Of a DNA stretch of 64,000 nt, positions 8,610-16,689 are shown one piece after another. Positions within the stretch are counted from its first letter, which is position 1. Each line of letters opens with the position of its first letter. The notes beneath the pieces were generated by a model. It saw only the letters and a program-made list of their open reading frames with translations, made no database searches and was not told the DNA's origin. The position numbers were made by a program, and so were the translations under genes. Source of the stretch: DASTCZ01 sp035308165 (lineage in GTDB: Bacteria > Acidobacteriota > Terriglobia > Acidiferrales > UBA7541); assembly GCA_035308165.1 (NCBI GenBank), contig DATGHC010000086.1, forward strand, positions 17,016 through 81,015, written 5' to 3'.

Positions 8610-9065
8610 GTGCACAGCATCGATACGAGTTCCTTTCTCGATGCCTGGACAAGACACTATCCCCAGGATACATTTTCGACATTTTGGGAACACATGGACC
8701 GGTCCGGGCATAGCGGCATCTTGAAGGTATCGGAGGAGGTCGTTGAGGAATTAAAGAAGAAGGATGACGGAGCTGCAATCTGGGTCAGAAAGCGACCTCA
8801 CATGATTGTTCCAACGGACATTCCTATCCAGGAAAAAGTTCTTGGGATACTTAAGGTATTTCCCCGATTAGTGAATGCAGGAAAGAGTCGGTCCGGGGGA
8901 GACCCTTTCGTCATTGCCGTGGCCCTGGTGAACAAATACACGGTCATCACCGGAGAAGGACCAGGCAAGCCTTCTAAACCGCATATCCCCGATGTTTGTT
9001 CTGCAATGGGCGTCAGGTGCATCGGCCTCGTTGATTTCATAAGAGACCAAAAATGGAGGCTCTAG
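8610..9065 (+). CDS. DUF4411 PIN-like protein, putative toxin
   Basis: 151 residues with a GTG start at 8610, 7 bases after the ImmA-type gene, so the two are co-transcribed. The early acidic residue in IDTSSFLDAW (D5), the mid-protein VVEELKKKDDG and the later SGGDPFVIAVAL match the PIN-like fold of the DUF4411 family, in which conserved acidic residues are expected to bind metal and cut RNA. Pairing with an XRE-ImmA protein is the usual context of the family. Toxicity is inferred from family and context, not shown. Confidence 0.8.
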   Translation: MHSIDTSSFLDAWTRHYPQDTFSTFWEHMDRSGHSGILKVSEEVVEELKKKDDGAAIWVRKRPHMIVPTDIPIQEKVLGILKVFPRLVNAGKSRSGGDPFVIAVALVNKYTVITGEGPGKPSKPHIPDVCSAMGVRCIGLVDFIRDQKWRL

Positions 9066-9759
9066 TCTCCAACGATTCTGTGTATCCACCGCGTATCCAC
9101 ATTAGGCGTTTTTAGCGTATCTAGCGATTGTGGCGGAACGCATTATCAGTAAGTTGCAGATTCTAAAAGAGAGTAGTTGGTTCGAGTCTCACCACCGACA
9201 CGGTTCATTTGGAAGTAGTTAGCGCGTTTTCGGCACATCCCTCGACCCTGCCAATATTCATCCATGATGGGCGGCAAGCTCGAGGTTTCACGCAAAACAC
9301 AGCAGAGATGCAAAATGCAATATTGTCGGAGGGACGTGAATTCGAAATCGCGGAATTGCGGGATCGTCGGAACTACACTACTCACCACTGCCTCGGAGAA
9401 ACAGGGGCCTCTTCTCACCCAATGTCCTGATGCGAGAGAAACACACGCTGTTGGCCGGCCTGATATTCACGCATGGGGGGCGGCAAATTGGGGTTTTTGC
9501 GCAGAACAAAACGGAGAGAGAATAATCATGACTGTCTGGCGGAGAAAAGTGAATTCGAACTTGTCTCACCCTTAATTCTGAGGTCACGTCGAAAAGGACT
9601 ACTCGGTACCGCAGCGGAGAAACTGGGCTCAATTTTCACCCAATGTTTCTCTACGAATCATGTCGACAATGATCGACCATCGGACATTCGCGCATTTTGG
9701 GCCGCAAATTCGCATTTTCAGGTAGAACGAACCGTAGACGGAGAAAAAGCATGACTGCG
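9066..9759. repeat. Non-coding accretion zone with decayed tRNA-Ser 3' copies
   Basis: About 690 bases with no real gene. Two tandem units (from about 9255 and about 9464) align with each other and with the block ending at the tRNA (from about 9686), sharing ATATTCA..GCATG..GGCGGCAA leads. Each unit contains a piece like the tRNA-Ser 3' end (9324-9350 and 9537-9573) and a second piece, CGGAGAAAC..TCACCC (9391-9420 and 9612-9641). The repeats between 9360 and 9650 share blocks such as ACTACTC and TCACCCAATGT. This is what repeated integration at the tRNA 3' end would leave. It could alternatively be simple tandem duplication of the tRNA's downstream flank. Confidence 0.65.
9176..9200 (+). other. 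Possible forward tRNA 3'-end fragment
   Basis: GTTGG-TTCGAGT-CTCAC followed by CACCGAC-A has the form of a T-arm and acceptor 3' strand. Only about four of the five T-stem pairs form, and no matching 5' acceptor strand lies upstream. It may be an attachment-site remnant of an integrated element from a different tRNA. The evidence is weak. Confidence 0.3.
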
Positions 9760-9850
9760 TGGCGGAGAGGGGGGGATTCGAACCCCCGTCACCCTTTTGG
9801 GGTGAAACTGCTTAGCAGGCAGCCCTGTTCGGCCACTCCAGCACCTCTCC
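9760..9850 (-). tRNA. tRNA-Ser (GCT anticodon)
   Basis: Read on the minus strand it gives a 7-bp acceptor (GGAGAGG with CCTCTCC), a D-arm, an anticodon loop CT-GCT-AA, a long variable arm typical of serine tRNA (CACCC...GGGTG), and a T-arm GGGGG-TTCGAAT-CCCCC. A discriminator G is followed by an encoded CCA at 9760-9762. Total length is 91 bases with CCA. Its 3' end faces the accessory island, which is the usual orientation for integration into tRNA genes. Confidence 0.97.
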
Positions 9851-9962
9851 GTGGGAAAATGGCGCGGCCTGATGATGTTTGATCGGGACTGCCAGTTGAA
9901 AGTATAGCATTTCCGGTGACAAAGATATGGGCAGGAAGGACGCGGATTTTGCGGGCGCGGAA

Positions 9963-10505
9963 TTACAACGCCGGATCTTGGGCCGTGGCAACACGGTTTT
10001 CGTGCGTGGCGTGAATGACGCCACTTTCATCTGCGTAAAAATTGCGATAGCCAAAATTGCCGGGGCGCGCGAGTATTACATATCCGCGGATGGATCCGTC
10101 AGGTCCCGGCGGCGCGGGCGCGTATTGGATCTGATAGCCCTCACTCTGCGCCAGCTGTGCTGCGGCTCGAACGGGATCGCCCAGCGGCTCCAGTGATTGG
10201 GGAAATGAGCCTCCAGGTTGCGCAACGGAGTACGAGACGAGCGCGGCGCGCGCATTGTTGAGCGCAGCGATCGCGCGAAATTCCGCTTGTTGCGCCGGGT
10301 CGCTGCGCTGTGGCGGCATCACGAACCACAGGAATCCCCAAAGCCCCACGGCTACGATTCCCAGAATAATTGCCCAGCGCGTCAGGATCGCACTCAGCGG
10401 CTTTGGCGGGGATGGCTCGGCATCCAACAAGAGATCCGCGCCACAATGCGGGCAAATCTCCGTGGAAGTGTTGATTTCAACTTCGCAATGTGGGCAGACG
10501 TACAT
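9963..10505 (-). CDS. Zinc-ribbon, single-TM protein of unknown function
   Basis: 180 residues. The N-terminus is a zinc ribbon with two C-x-x-C pairs (CPHC at 4-7 and CPHC at 18-21). A Pro-rich linker leads to one transmembrane helix at about residues 44-64 (IILGIVAVGLWGFLWFV). The remaining 115 residues lie on the other face and resemble the globular part of small pilin-like or secreted proteins, but I cannot name a family. It follows a secreted-protein gene by 59 bases on the same strand and may share its transcript. No substrate or partner is apparent. Confidence 0.7.
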   Translation of the reverse strand: MYVCPHCEVEINTSTEICPHCGADLLLDAEPSPPKPLSAILTRWAIILGIVAVGLWGFLWFVMPPQRSDPAQQAEFRAIAALNNARAALVSYSVAQPGGSFPQSLEPLGDPVRAAAQLAQSEGYQIQYAPAPPGPDGSIRGYVILARPGNFGYRNFYADESGVIHATHENRVATAQDPAL

Positions 10506-10564
10506 GTGTCCGGAAAACTTAGCGAGAAAATCTACATCGATTCAGCTCGCGCGGCGAATGGGCA

Positions 10565-11257
10565 TCACACCTCGGGGCCAAATCCCACCACTACGAGACC
10601 CATGCGAACCGATGCGGGTCCCCCGCCGGCCGCGATGGTCACACTGAATTGCGCGATCCAAAAGTCGTTGTCGGAATCGTGCGAAATGGCCGCGGAATTC
10701 GCAGCGCCAGTATCCCCGGGTGCGAGCAACCACACCGACGCGTGGTTCGTGCTGGTGGATTTCTTGGAAAGCTCAATCGTTTGCGCCGCAGTTATAGACG
10801 CTATGCTTTGGTCAATCGCGGCAGGAATTGCCAGCAGAAAATCGCGCTGCGGCGCAACGCCCTGATGATTGCCGTTCACCGGCGAAAGCGCATAGCGCAG
10901 CGTGTAAACTCCCGCGTGCACCTGCTGGCGGCGATAGTCTTTTATGTCCGAGGAAAACTGAATCGCGGCAACCAGCGTGCCTTCCTGAAGCTGCGGATAA
11001 AGTACGCCCAGTTGTTGCGCGGCGGCTACGCCCGGGACGGATTTGCGCAGCCAAATTTCACAGATGTTTCCGCCCGGCCCGCTGACACGCAGGGCCTGGG
11101 GAGAGAGACTGTCGCGCACCGCCGCGGAGAGCGCCTGCGGTGGAGGATCGCTCGCCAATTGAACCGCGTAGCCCTGCGCGGACGCGACAGCGCAACACGA
11201 AAACACCAGGCACAATAACGAGAAGCAAGCACGACAAGTCCGTTTATTCATCGACAA
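10565..11257 (-). CDS. Secreted hypothetical protein
   Basis: 230 residues with a clear signal peptide (residues 1-28, cleavage probably after VASAQ or ASA). The mature part is beta-rich with a Gly-Pro-rich stretch near the C-terminus and no catalytic motif that I recognise. Start M1 and M3 are both possible. It stands upstream of the zinc-ribbon gene on the same strand. The GC-rich third codon positions match the surrounding core chromosome, so it is not obviously foreign. Confidence 0.65.
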   Translation of the reverse strand: MSMNKRTCRACFSLLCLVFSCCAVASAQGYAVQLASDPPPQALSAAVRDSLSPQALRVSGPGGNICEIWLRKSVPGVAAAQQLGVLYPQLQEGTLVAAIQFSSDIKDYRRQQVHAGVYTLRYALSPVNGNHQGVAPQRDFLLAIPAAIDQSIASITAAQTIELSKKSTSTNHASVWLLAPGDTGAANSAAISHDSDNDFWIAQFSVTIAAGGGPASVRMGLVVVGFGPEV

Positions 11258-11376
11258 TTATTTCTCCAATCGAGTGAATATTCCTGCGGCGTCAACTTCG
11301 ACCCGCTCTTCACATCAATAGATGTGCCGCGCGCCCCCGAAGTAACAAATTTATTCTCGCTCAAAATGCGCCCATC

Positions 11377-11407
11377 AAAAAGCAAAAGCCCACCGAATTG
11401 GGTGGGC
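11377..11407 (-). terminator. Rho-independent terminator
   Basis: On the minus strand GCCCACC-(5-base loop plus one unpaired base)-GGTGGGC is followed by a T-rich run (TTTTGCTTTTTG). It lies 26 bases past the stop of the DUF1326-like gene, which it should terminate. Confidence 0.8.
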
Positions 11408-11432
11408 CTCTGCATTTAAAGACAAATCAAAA

Positions 11433-12125
11433 CTAGTAGGCAAAGGTGCCGATGAAAACGCCGCGCCGCTCGTTCTCCGTCCAGGTCATGCCCAGGTGAT
11501 TGCCGTGATAGCCGGATTCGGTGGCTACGGCGGGCATGGAGTGGGTCAGGTTCGCGGCCAGCGGTGGATAGTAAACGTCCTCGTTGTGGCAGAATTCATC
11601 GCCGGGGTTCAGCGAGCGCGTGGAGACTCGCACCAAATTGCCCGCGGCCAACGCGGCCGAACCCATGTGTCCGTCGATATTCACTTCAAAGTGCATCGGC
11701 GCGGCATCTACAGCCACAACATGGTTGAGGATCGGCCCGGCCTGCGCACGCGCAAAATTGACCAGCGCGGCCCGTTGCGCATCGGTCGCTAACTGATCCA
11801 CGATCAGCACGGCCTGCGAGTTCAGCGGCTGACTGTTCTGCATTCCCAGAGTGTCGGAAGCATTCACCACGGCCACAACACTGAGCCCGTCGAGCGCGAC
11901 GTCGCTCCATGCTCCGCGGTCAATGTGCCAGGCCATCACAACTTGCTTCCCGGCCAGGTTGACTTCGGAATTGGCGATACATGGTCCGGTGTAAATATCC
12001 GCCGTGCGCGATTCAATATATTGACCAGTGATTTGCGGCGTCTGGGCCTTGGGAGCGGCCCCCGCGGGGAGGGCGGAAACAATGGCGAGTAAAACGAGTG
12101 AAATAATATAGGACCTAATCTTCAT
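11433..12125 (-). CDS. DUF1326-like secreted protein
   Basis: 230 residues from ATG 12125. An in-frame ATG at 12140 exists, but GGAGG lies seven bases before the inner ATG and a signal peptide (ISLVLLAIVSALPAGA) begins there, so the inner start is chosen. The mature part resembles the DUF1326 fold: an opening ITGQYIESRTADIYTG with a single early Cys, then DVALDGLSVVAVV. The family's cysteine-rich metal motif is reduced here, so the assignment is moderate. A strong terminator follows the gene, making it monocistronic. Function unknown. Confidence 0.68.
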   Translation of the reverse strand: MKIRSYIISLVLLAIVSALPAGAAPKAQTPQITGQYIESRTADIYTGPCIANSEVNLAGKQVVMAWHIDRGAWSDVALDGLSVVAVVNASDTLGMQNSQPLNSQAVLIVDQLATDAQRAALVNFARAQAGPILNHVVAVDAAPMHFEVNIDGHMGSAALAAGNLVRVSTRSLNPGDEFCHNEDVYYPPLAANLTHSMPAVATESGYHGNHLGMTWTENERRGVFIGTFAY

Positions 12126-12214
12126 GAATGACCTCCTCAATCAGGAACCCTTATTCTCCCACTTCGTGGGTGTGGATACAATCATTGGATGCTGCCGGGA
12201 GCGAATTAGCTACG

Positions 12215-12472
12215 TTATGCGGTCTCGCAGCAGGAGCGTCCACAGCCCGAGGTGCAATTCTCGATGGAGGCGATCTTGCCGTCGGGCCCTTGCAGGCCCT
12301 GTGTAATCACGCACCAGAAGGGCCCGTTCAGGCCGGAATACATTTCATAATGATGCGGATTGTTCTCGCCCTCACTCTGAATCTCACCCACGTCGTAGAA
12401 CAGAGTCTTGGCGCGGAGGCGGTGGCAAACCTCGCCTGTTTGGATCATCCGCTTCAGGCTCGTCTTAACCAT
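12215..12472 (-). CDS. Small Cys-rich protein at the end of the molybdoenzyme operon
   Basis: 85 residues. It starts two bases after the stop of the FAD-subunit gene, with AAGGAAGGAG placed seven bases before its ATG, so it is very likely translated. The N-terminal half is basic. The C-terminus holds five cysteines in about 15 residues (ENCTSGCGRSCCETA), suggesting metal or Fe-S binding. I recognise no family. Operon position suggests a role in assembly or electron transfer of the oxidoreductase, but this is inference from context. Confidence 0.6.
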   Translation of the reverse strand: MVKTSLKRMIQTGEVCHRLRAKTLFYDVGEIQSEGENNPHHYEMYSGLNGPFWCVITQGLQGPDGKIASIENCTSGCGRSCCETA

Positions 12473-12474
12473 GG

Positions 12475-13464
12475 TCAGGCTCCTTCCTTCGCTGCGGCCA
12501 GCAGCGCCCGCTTAACGGACACGCGCGCAAGCTGAACTTTGTAGGCGTTTTGGCTCAGCGGACGCGCGCCCTGCACGGCGGCATCTCCCGCGGCCGCGGC
12601 CGTTGCTTCGGTGATGGATTTGCCAACGAGGCTCTTTGCGGCAGCATCCACCACCCAGGGTGTGGGCGCGACATGACCGAGCACAATCTTCGCATCGCGG
12701 ACTTTGCCACCTTCCAGGCTCAATGCAACCGACGCGGTGGCCAGCGGCCAATCGATCGCTTCCCTCTGCCGAACTTCGTAGGTCGCGCTGCGCAGGCCCG
12801 CTCCGCCTGATGGAATTGAAATTCCTGTCACGATTTCGTTGGCCTTCAGAACGTTTTCACGCTCGGAATCGCTCTTGGGGATGCGGAAGAAATCGGCCAC
12901 AGGCACTTCGCGATCGCCATTCGGGCCCGTCAAATTTACTTTGGCGCCGAGAGCCACAAGGGCGGGGCCGAAGCTCGATGGGCTCACAAAGTACGCCGGC
13001 CCCTCGTTGCCGAAGATGGCGTGGTAGCGATTTTCTCCGTTGGGCACAAGCGAATTGCCCTTGGAGTCGCGCGCCAGCAGCCCAAACCCGTTGCGGTAAT
13101 ACCAGCAACGTGGACGCTGGCAAAGATCGCCTCCCACCGTGCCCATGTTGCGCAATTGCGGGCTGGTGATTCCGTTTGCGGCATGCGTAAGCGCCGGGAA
13201 TTGTTTGCGTATGGTGGCGTTCTCCCGCAACTCTTCGATCGTCGTAAGCGCGCCGATGCGAACTTCGCGGTCCGCCGATGCGATTCCCTTCCACTCCGCT
13301 ACGCCGCGGATGCTGACCACGCGCTTCGGGATGATGATGTGCTCCTTCATGCAGGAGATCAGATCGGTGCCGCCCGCCATCACGGCAGCTTCGGTCCAAT
13401 CCGTCCCCAACATTCCCAGAGCCTCCTGCTTTGTTGCCGGATGAGCGTAGGCAAATGCTTCCAT
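12475..13464 (-). CDS. Molybdenum hydroxylase FAD-binding subunit (XdhB/PaoB-like)
   Basis: 329 residues, the normal size of the family. The FAD-binding motifs are visible: AGGTDLISCMKE near residue 30 and MGTVGGDLCQRPRC near 107-120. The C-terminal CO-dehydrogenase flavoprotein domain is present. In PaoB-type subunits the segment after the RC motif carries more cysteines for a 4Fe-4S cluster. Here only C115 and C120 are present and the other expected positions are not Cys. The start overlaps the stop of the Mo subunit by one base (13464). It should carry electrons from the 2Fe-2S subunit to an acceptor. Confidence 0.92.
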   Translation of the reverse strand: MEAFAYAHPATKQEALGMLGTDWTEAAVMAGGTDLISCMKEHIIIPKRVVSIRGVAEWKGIASADREVRIGALTTIEELRENATIRKQFPALTHAANGITSPQLRNMGTVGGDLCQRPRCWYYRNGFGLLARDSKGNSLVPNGENRYHAIFGNEGPAYFVSPSSFGPALVALGAKVNLTGPNGDREVPVADFFRIPKSDSERENVLKANEIVTGISIPSGGAGLRSATYEVRQREAIDWPLATASVALSLEGGKVRDAKIVLGHVAPTPWVVDAAAKSLVGKSITEATAAAAGDAAVQGARPLSQNAYKVQLARVSVKRALLAAAKEGA

Positions 13465-15629
13465 TACGCCATACCTCCCTTCCCGAGAGCAGCCAGAACT
13501 TTATCGGCCGTAAGCGGCAGAGTAGGCACGCGCACGCCGATGGCGTTGGCCACAGCGTTGGAGATTGCCGCCCCGGGCGAAATTGTTGGCGGCTCTCCCA
13601 GGCCGATGACGCCGCGGTCGTCATACCCGGGGCCTTGCATCATGTGCACGACGAGTTCCCCGATGTCACCAATGCCCGCCAGTTTGTAAAACTCCATGTC
13701 GGCGTTCAGGTGCTGGCCGGTCTGCTGGTCCATCACCTTTTCCTCAAAGAGCGCGTAGGTGATGCCCATAATCATGCCGCCGTACACCTGGCTCTCTGCG
13801 GTCTTCAGGTCAAGGATCAGCCCGCAGTCCTGCACCGCGACCATCTTTTCCATGCGCACGACGCCGGTTTCAGTGTCCACGGAGACTTCGGCCATCTGCA
13901 CGCCGCCTACGTTGACGGAAGTGAGCGAGCGGTCCGTCTGGCCCATTTCAGAGATTGTTGCGGGGCCAAGCTTGGCGCAGGCCTGCTTCCAAGTCAGCGA
14001 TTTCCCGGGATTGCCGATGACCTGAATCTTGCCGCCGACAGCTTCGAGTTGGTCCGCCGGAACGCCGAGTGAAGGCGCGACCTGATCGAGCAATTTGTTC
14101 AGCGCAGCGTTCGTCGCACGGCGAGTGGCGCTGCTGATGCCGCCACTGGTGGTTGAACCGCCCGAGCCACCAGCCGGAGGATAAATGGAATCGCCGATAT
14201 TGACCTTGACGGCTTCGAGCGGTAGTCCCAGAGTTTCACCCGCGACGATTCCCACAACAGTCCGCGCGCCGACGCCCAGGTCCTGAGTGCCCATGGAAAC
14301 TTCAACGGATCCGTCGGAGTGAATCGTACAATTGCAAGTACTGTCGTTGGCCCTGCCACCCCAGGTGTGCACGGAAACTCCCAGGCCTCGCTTAATGGGC
14401 CCGGGGGTCCTGTCTCCACGCGGATGCCATTTCATTTTCCAATCCATTAACTCTGAGGCCTTGGCCAGTTCCTGCTCGTAATCCTTGGTGCCGAATCCCT
14501 TGTTCCGCTCCCCCGCATATTGCATGTTTTTCAGGAGGAATTGCACGGGATCCATGTTCAGCTTGGCGGCCATGTCTTCAAACGCAGACATGGTGACCAA
14601 ACAGAACTGTGGATGGCCTGGCGCCCGCCACGCGCGCGCAGGGCCGATGTTGGTCTGAACAGTTGTGTGACGTCTCTTGAAAGGCAAACCAGTTTGAAAG
14701 ATATAAGGCAGATTGGCGGCGCCACCCGGCGCAGGGCCAGATGTTCCCCAACTCTCTGATTGCCAGGCAGTTATCGTGCCATCGCTCTTTGCGCCAATTT
14801 TGACCTTGGCATAAAGCGATGGCCGCGAGCCTGCGACACTCAACTCCTGATCGCGATCGAGCATCATTTTCACGGGACGCCCGGCTTTCTTCGCCAGGAC
14901 CGCGGCGGAAATTCCCCAGGTGTCCGCGGCGAATTTGCTTCCGAAGCCGCCGCCCATCACCGGAGTGATGACCCGGACATTTGGTGCGGTAGTGGGGATG
15001 CCTTTCGCCGTGAGGCTCTCTGCATATCCCCCTTGACCTCCCGCAAGCCCGGAAACGCTTTGCGTGGAGGCCCAGACGGTGAGCTTGTCGCCATCCCACT
15101 CCGCAACCGACCCGTGAGCTTCCAGACAGCAATGTGTGATTACTGGTAGGCCGTAGAAACCATCGACAACGGCATTGGCGGATTTGAATCCGGCGTCGGG
15201 ATCGCCTTGCGTGGCCTCATTTAGTTGTCTCGTGTAACCCTCGGCCTTTTGGGGGGTATCGTAGGCAACGAGGTATGGCAGCACCTCATAATCAATTTTT
15301 ACTTTGCGCATGGCGTCGCGCGCCTGGTCGTCGGTTTCGGCGGCAACGGCTACGATTTCTTTTCCGGCCCACAATACTTCCTGGCCTACCGGGTGAATAA
15401 TGTCCACGGCATGAACGCCGGGCATCTTTTCCGCGACGCTGGTATCAATGTTGGTGATTTTGGCGTGGGCGTGCGGCGAAGTCACCATTCGTCCATAGAG
15501 CATGTTGGGGCGGTTAATGTCGTAGGTGTATTTCGCGCTGCCCGATGCCTTCCACGGGCCATCCAGGCGCGAGATGCGCTTGCCAATCAAACTGCGCTTA
15601 TCTATTGCGGGCCATTTGAAGTCAGCCAT
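13464..15629 (-). CDS. Molybdenum hydroxylase large subunit (aldehyde/xanthine oxidoreductase, PaoC/YagR-like)
   Basis: 721 residues, close to PaoC in length and shorter than fused xanthine dehydrogenases. The N-terminal domain (RLDGPWKASGSAKYTYD) is followed by molybdopterin-cytosine-dinucleotide-binding segments, GGGFGSKF near residue 225 and RAWRAPGHPQ near 335. A C-terminal GLGEPP motif provides the catalytic glutamate. This subunit holds the Mo centre that hydroxylates aldehydes or N-heterocycles. Substrate cannot be read from sequence. It sits between the 2Fe-2S and FAD genes with one-base overlaps on both sides. Confidence 0.94.
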   Translation of the reverse strand: MADFKWPAIDKRSLIGKRISRLDGPWKASGSAKYTYDINRPNMLYGRMVTSPHAHAKITNIDTSVAEKMPGVHAVDIIHPVGQEVLWAGKEIVAVAAETDDQARDAMRKVKIDYEVLPYLVAYDTPQKAEGYTRQLNEATQGDPDAGFKSANAVVDGFYGLPVITHCCLEAHGSVAEWDGDKLTVWASTQSVSGLAGGQGGYAESLTAKGIPTTAPNVRVITPVMGGGFGSKFAADTWGISAAVLAKKAGRPVKMMLDRDQELSVAGSRPSLYAKVKIGAKSDGTITAWQSESWGTSGPAPGGAANLPYIFQTGLPFKRRHTTVQTNIGPARAWRAPGHPQFCLVTMSAFEDMAAKLNMDPVQFLLKNMQYAGERNKGFGTKDYEQELAKASELMDWKMKWHPRGDRTPGPIKRGLGVSVHTWGGRANDSTCNCTIHSDGSVEVSMGTQDLGVGARTVVGIVAGETLGLPLEAVKVNIGDSIYPPAGGSGGSTTSGGISSATRRATNAALNKLLDQVAPSLGVPADQLEAVGGKIQVIGNPGKSLTWKQACAKLGPATISEMGQTDRSLTSVNVGGVQMAEVSVDTETGVVRMEKMVAVQDCGLILDLKTAESQVYGGMIMGITYALFEEKVMDQQTGQHLNADMEFYKLAGIGDIGELVVHMMQGPGYDDRGVIGLGEPPTISPGAAISNAVANAIGVRVPTLPLTADKVLAALGKGGMA

Positions 15630-16375
15630 TACGCGCGCCCTCCTTTCCCGGCGGCCATCTTGCCGGCAGCTTCCACCACCGCGTGACGCACGCCCATATA
15701 AGTGCCGCAGCGGCAGAGATTGCCGCCAAGCGAGGCCCTCACTTCGTCGTAGGTTGGGTGAGGGTGCTTATCAATATAGGCTTTCGCCGACATCACAAAG
15801 CCCGGCGTGCAGAATCCGCACTGCTGACCGTCGTTATCCACGAATCCCTGTGAAACTGGATGGAGTTGTCCTTCCGGCGCCAGGCTTTCGATGGTTTCTA
15901 TTCTTGCCGCGGGGGAACCGGGGCGCTCGGCTACATCAATCGCCAGCACCGTGCAGGAATACATCGCCGCGCCGTTGATAATCACCGTGCAGGCGCCGCA
16001 GGTGGCCCGGTCGCAAACTTTCTTGGCACCCGTCAGGTCCAGGTGATCCCGCAGCGTGTCGAGTAAAGTTACCCGCGGCTCCAGGGTAACTGTTGTGGGC
16101 TTGCCATTAATGTTGAGCGTCATGCGCACCGGGCCGGGCCCCACCAGTTTCGTGGTGGCCGCGTCGGTTACGTCCTGTGACGGCGCAACCGGCTCAGCTT
16201 TCAGGATGCCTTCGCCAGCCAGCACACCCACGGCGGAGACCGCCATGCCGGCAGTGCCGGCCATTTTGACGAATTCGCGCCGGCCCAAACCTATTGAGCG
16301 CGCGGATTTATCCGGCTGCGCGTCTTCTTTGCGCAATTCCTCTTCCGGGTGTTCTTTACCCGGCTGCTTGGCCAT
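15629..16375 (-). CDS. Molybdenum hydroxylase 2Fe-2S subunit with Tat signal (PaoA/YagT-like)
   Basis: 248 residues. A twin-arginine signal (RREFVKM followed by a hydrophobic stretch) indicates export of the folded complex to the periplasm. The plant-type ferredoxin cluster (CDRATCGAC) and the second cluster domain (CGFCTPG and CRCG) are complete, so two 2Fe-2S centres are expected. It is the first gene of the operon; the next gene starts on its last base. Only this subunit needs the Tat signal because the others are carried along. Confidence 0.95.
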   Translation of the reverse strand: MAKQPGKEHPEEELRKEDAQPDKSARSIGLGRREFVKMAGTAGMAVSAVGVLAGEGILKAEPVAPSQDVTDAATTKLVGPGPVRMTLNINGKPTTVTLEPRVTLLDTLRDHLDLTGAKKVCDRATCGACTVIINGAAMYSCTVLAIDVAERPGSPAARIETIESLAPEGQLHPVSQGFVDNDGQQCGFCTPGFVMSAKAYIDKHPHPTYDEVRASLGGNLCRCGTYMGVRHAVVEAAGKMAAGKGGRA

Positions 16376-16689
16376 TGCTCACCTCCAGGGATGTTCGGAA
16401 ACAGCGACAGCGGTAATGGTGACTGTGAGAAACCACATCTTACTTCCGCTCACGTCTGATTGCAACGCCGGGAAAGAGACGCCGCAAGAGCATTCGGCGC
16501 AGGAGCGAACCTACGGAACTTGGTGTCTAACCTTGCGGGGATGCCAGGGCGGTGGATAACGCGAGACGAGGTTTGGTGTGTGCGCTATGATGACGGCAAT
16601 TTGGCTCGCTTGACGTGCCGCATCCGCATACAACGCCTAACCGGATCCACGGAATCGAAAGACAGGAATGTCTTACGGAGAGAACACCA
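16376..16689. other. Divergent promoter region
   Basis: 314 bases between the minus-strand molybdoenzyme operon and the plus-strand DUF4139 gene. Both promoters must lie here. A TTGACG at about 16611 and a TATGAT at about 16587 are candidates, but neither has a well-spaced partner. No gene is visible. Confidence 0.5.

Noticed and set aside
9209..9754. Several small open frames in the tRNA-Ser flank
   Set aside because: They overlap the repeated tRNA 3' scars, resemble one another only because the DNA is repeated, and have no ribosome-binding sites.
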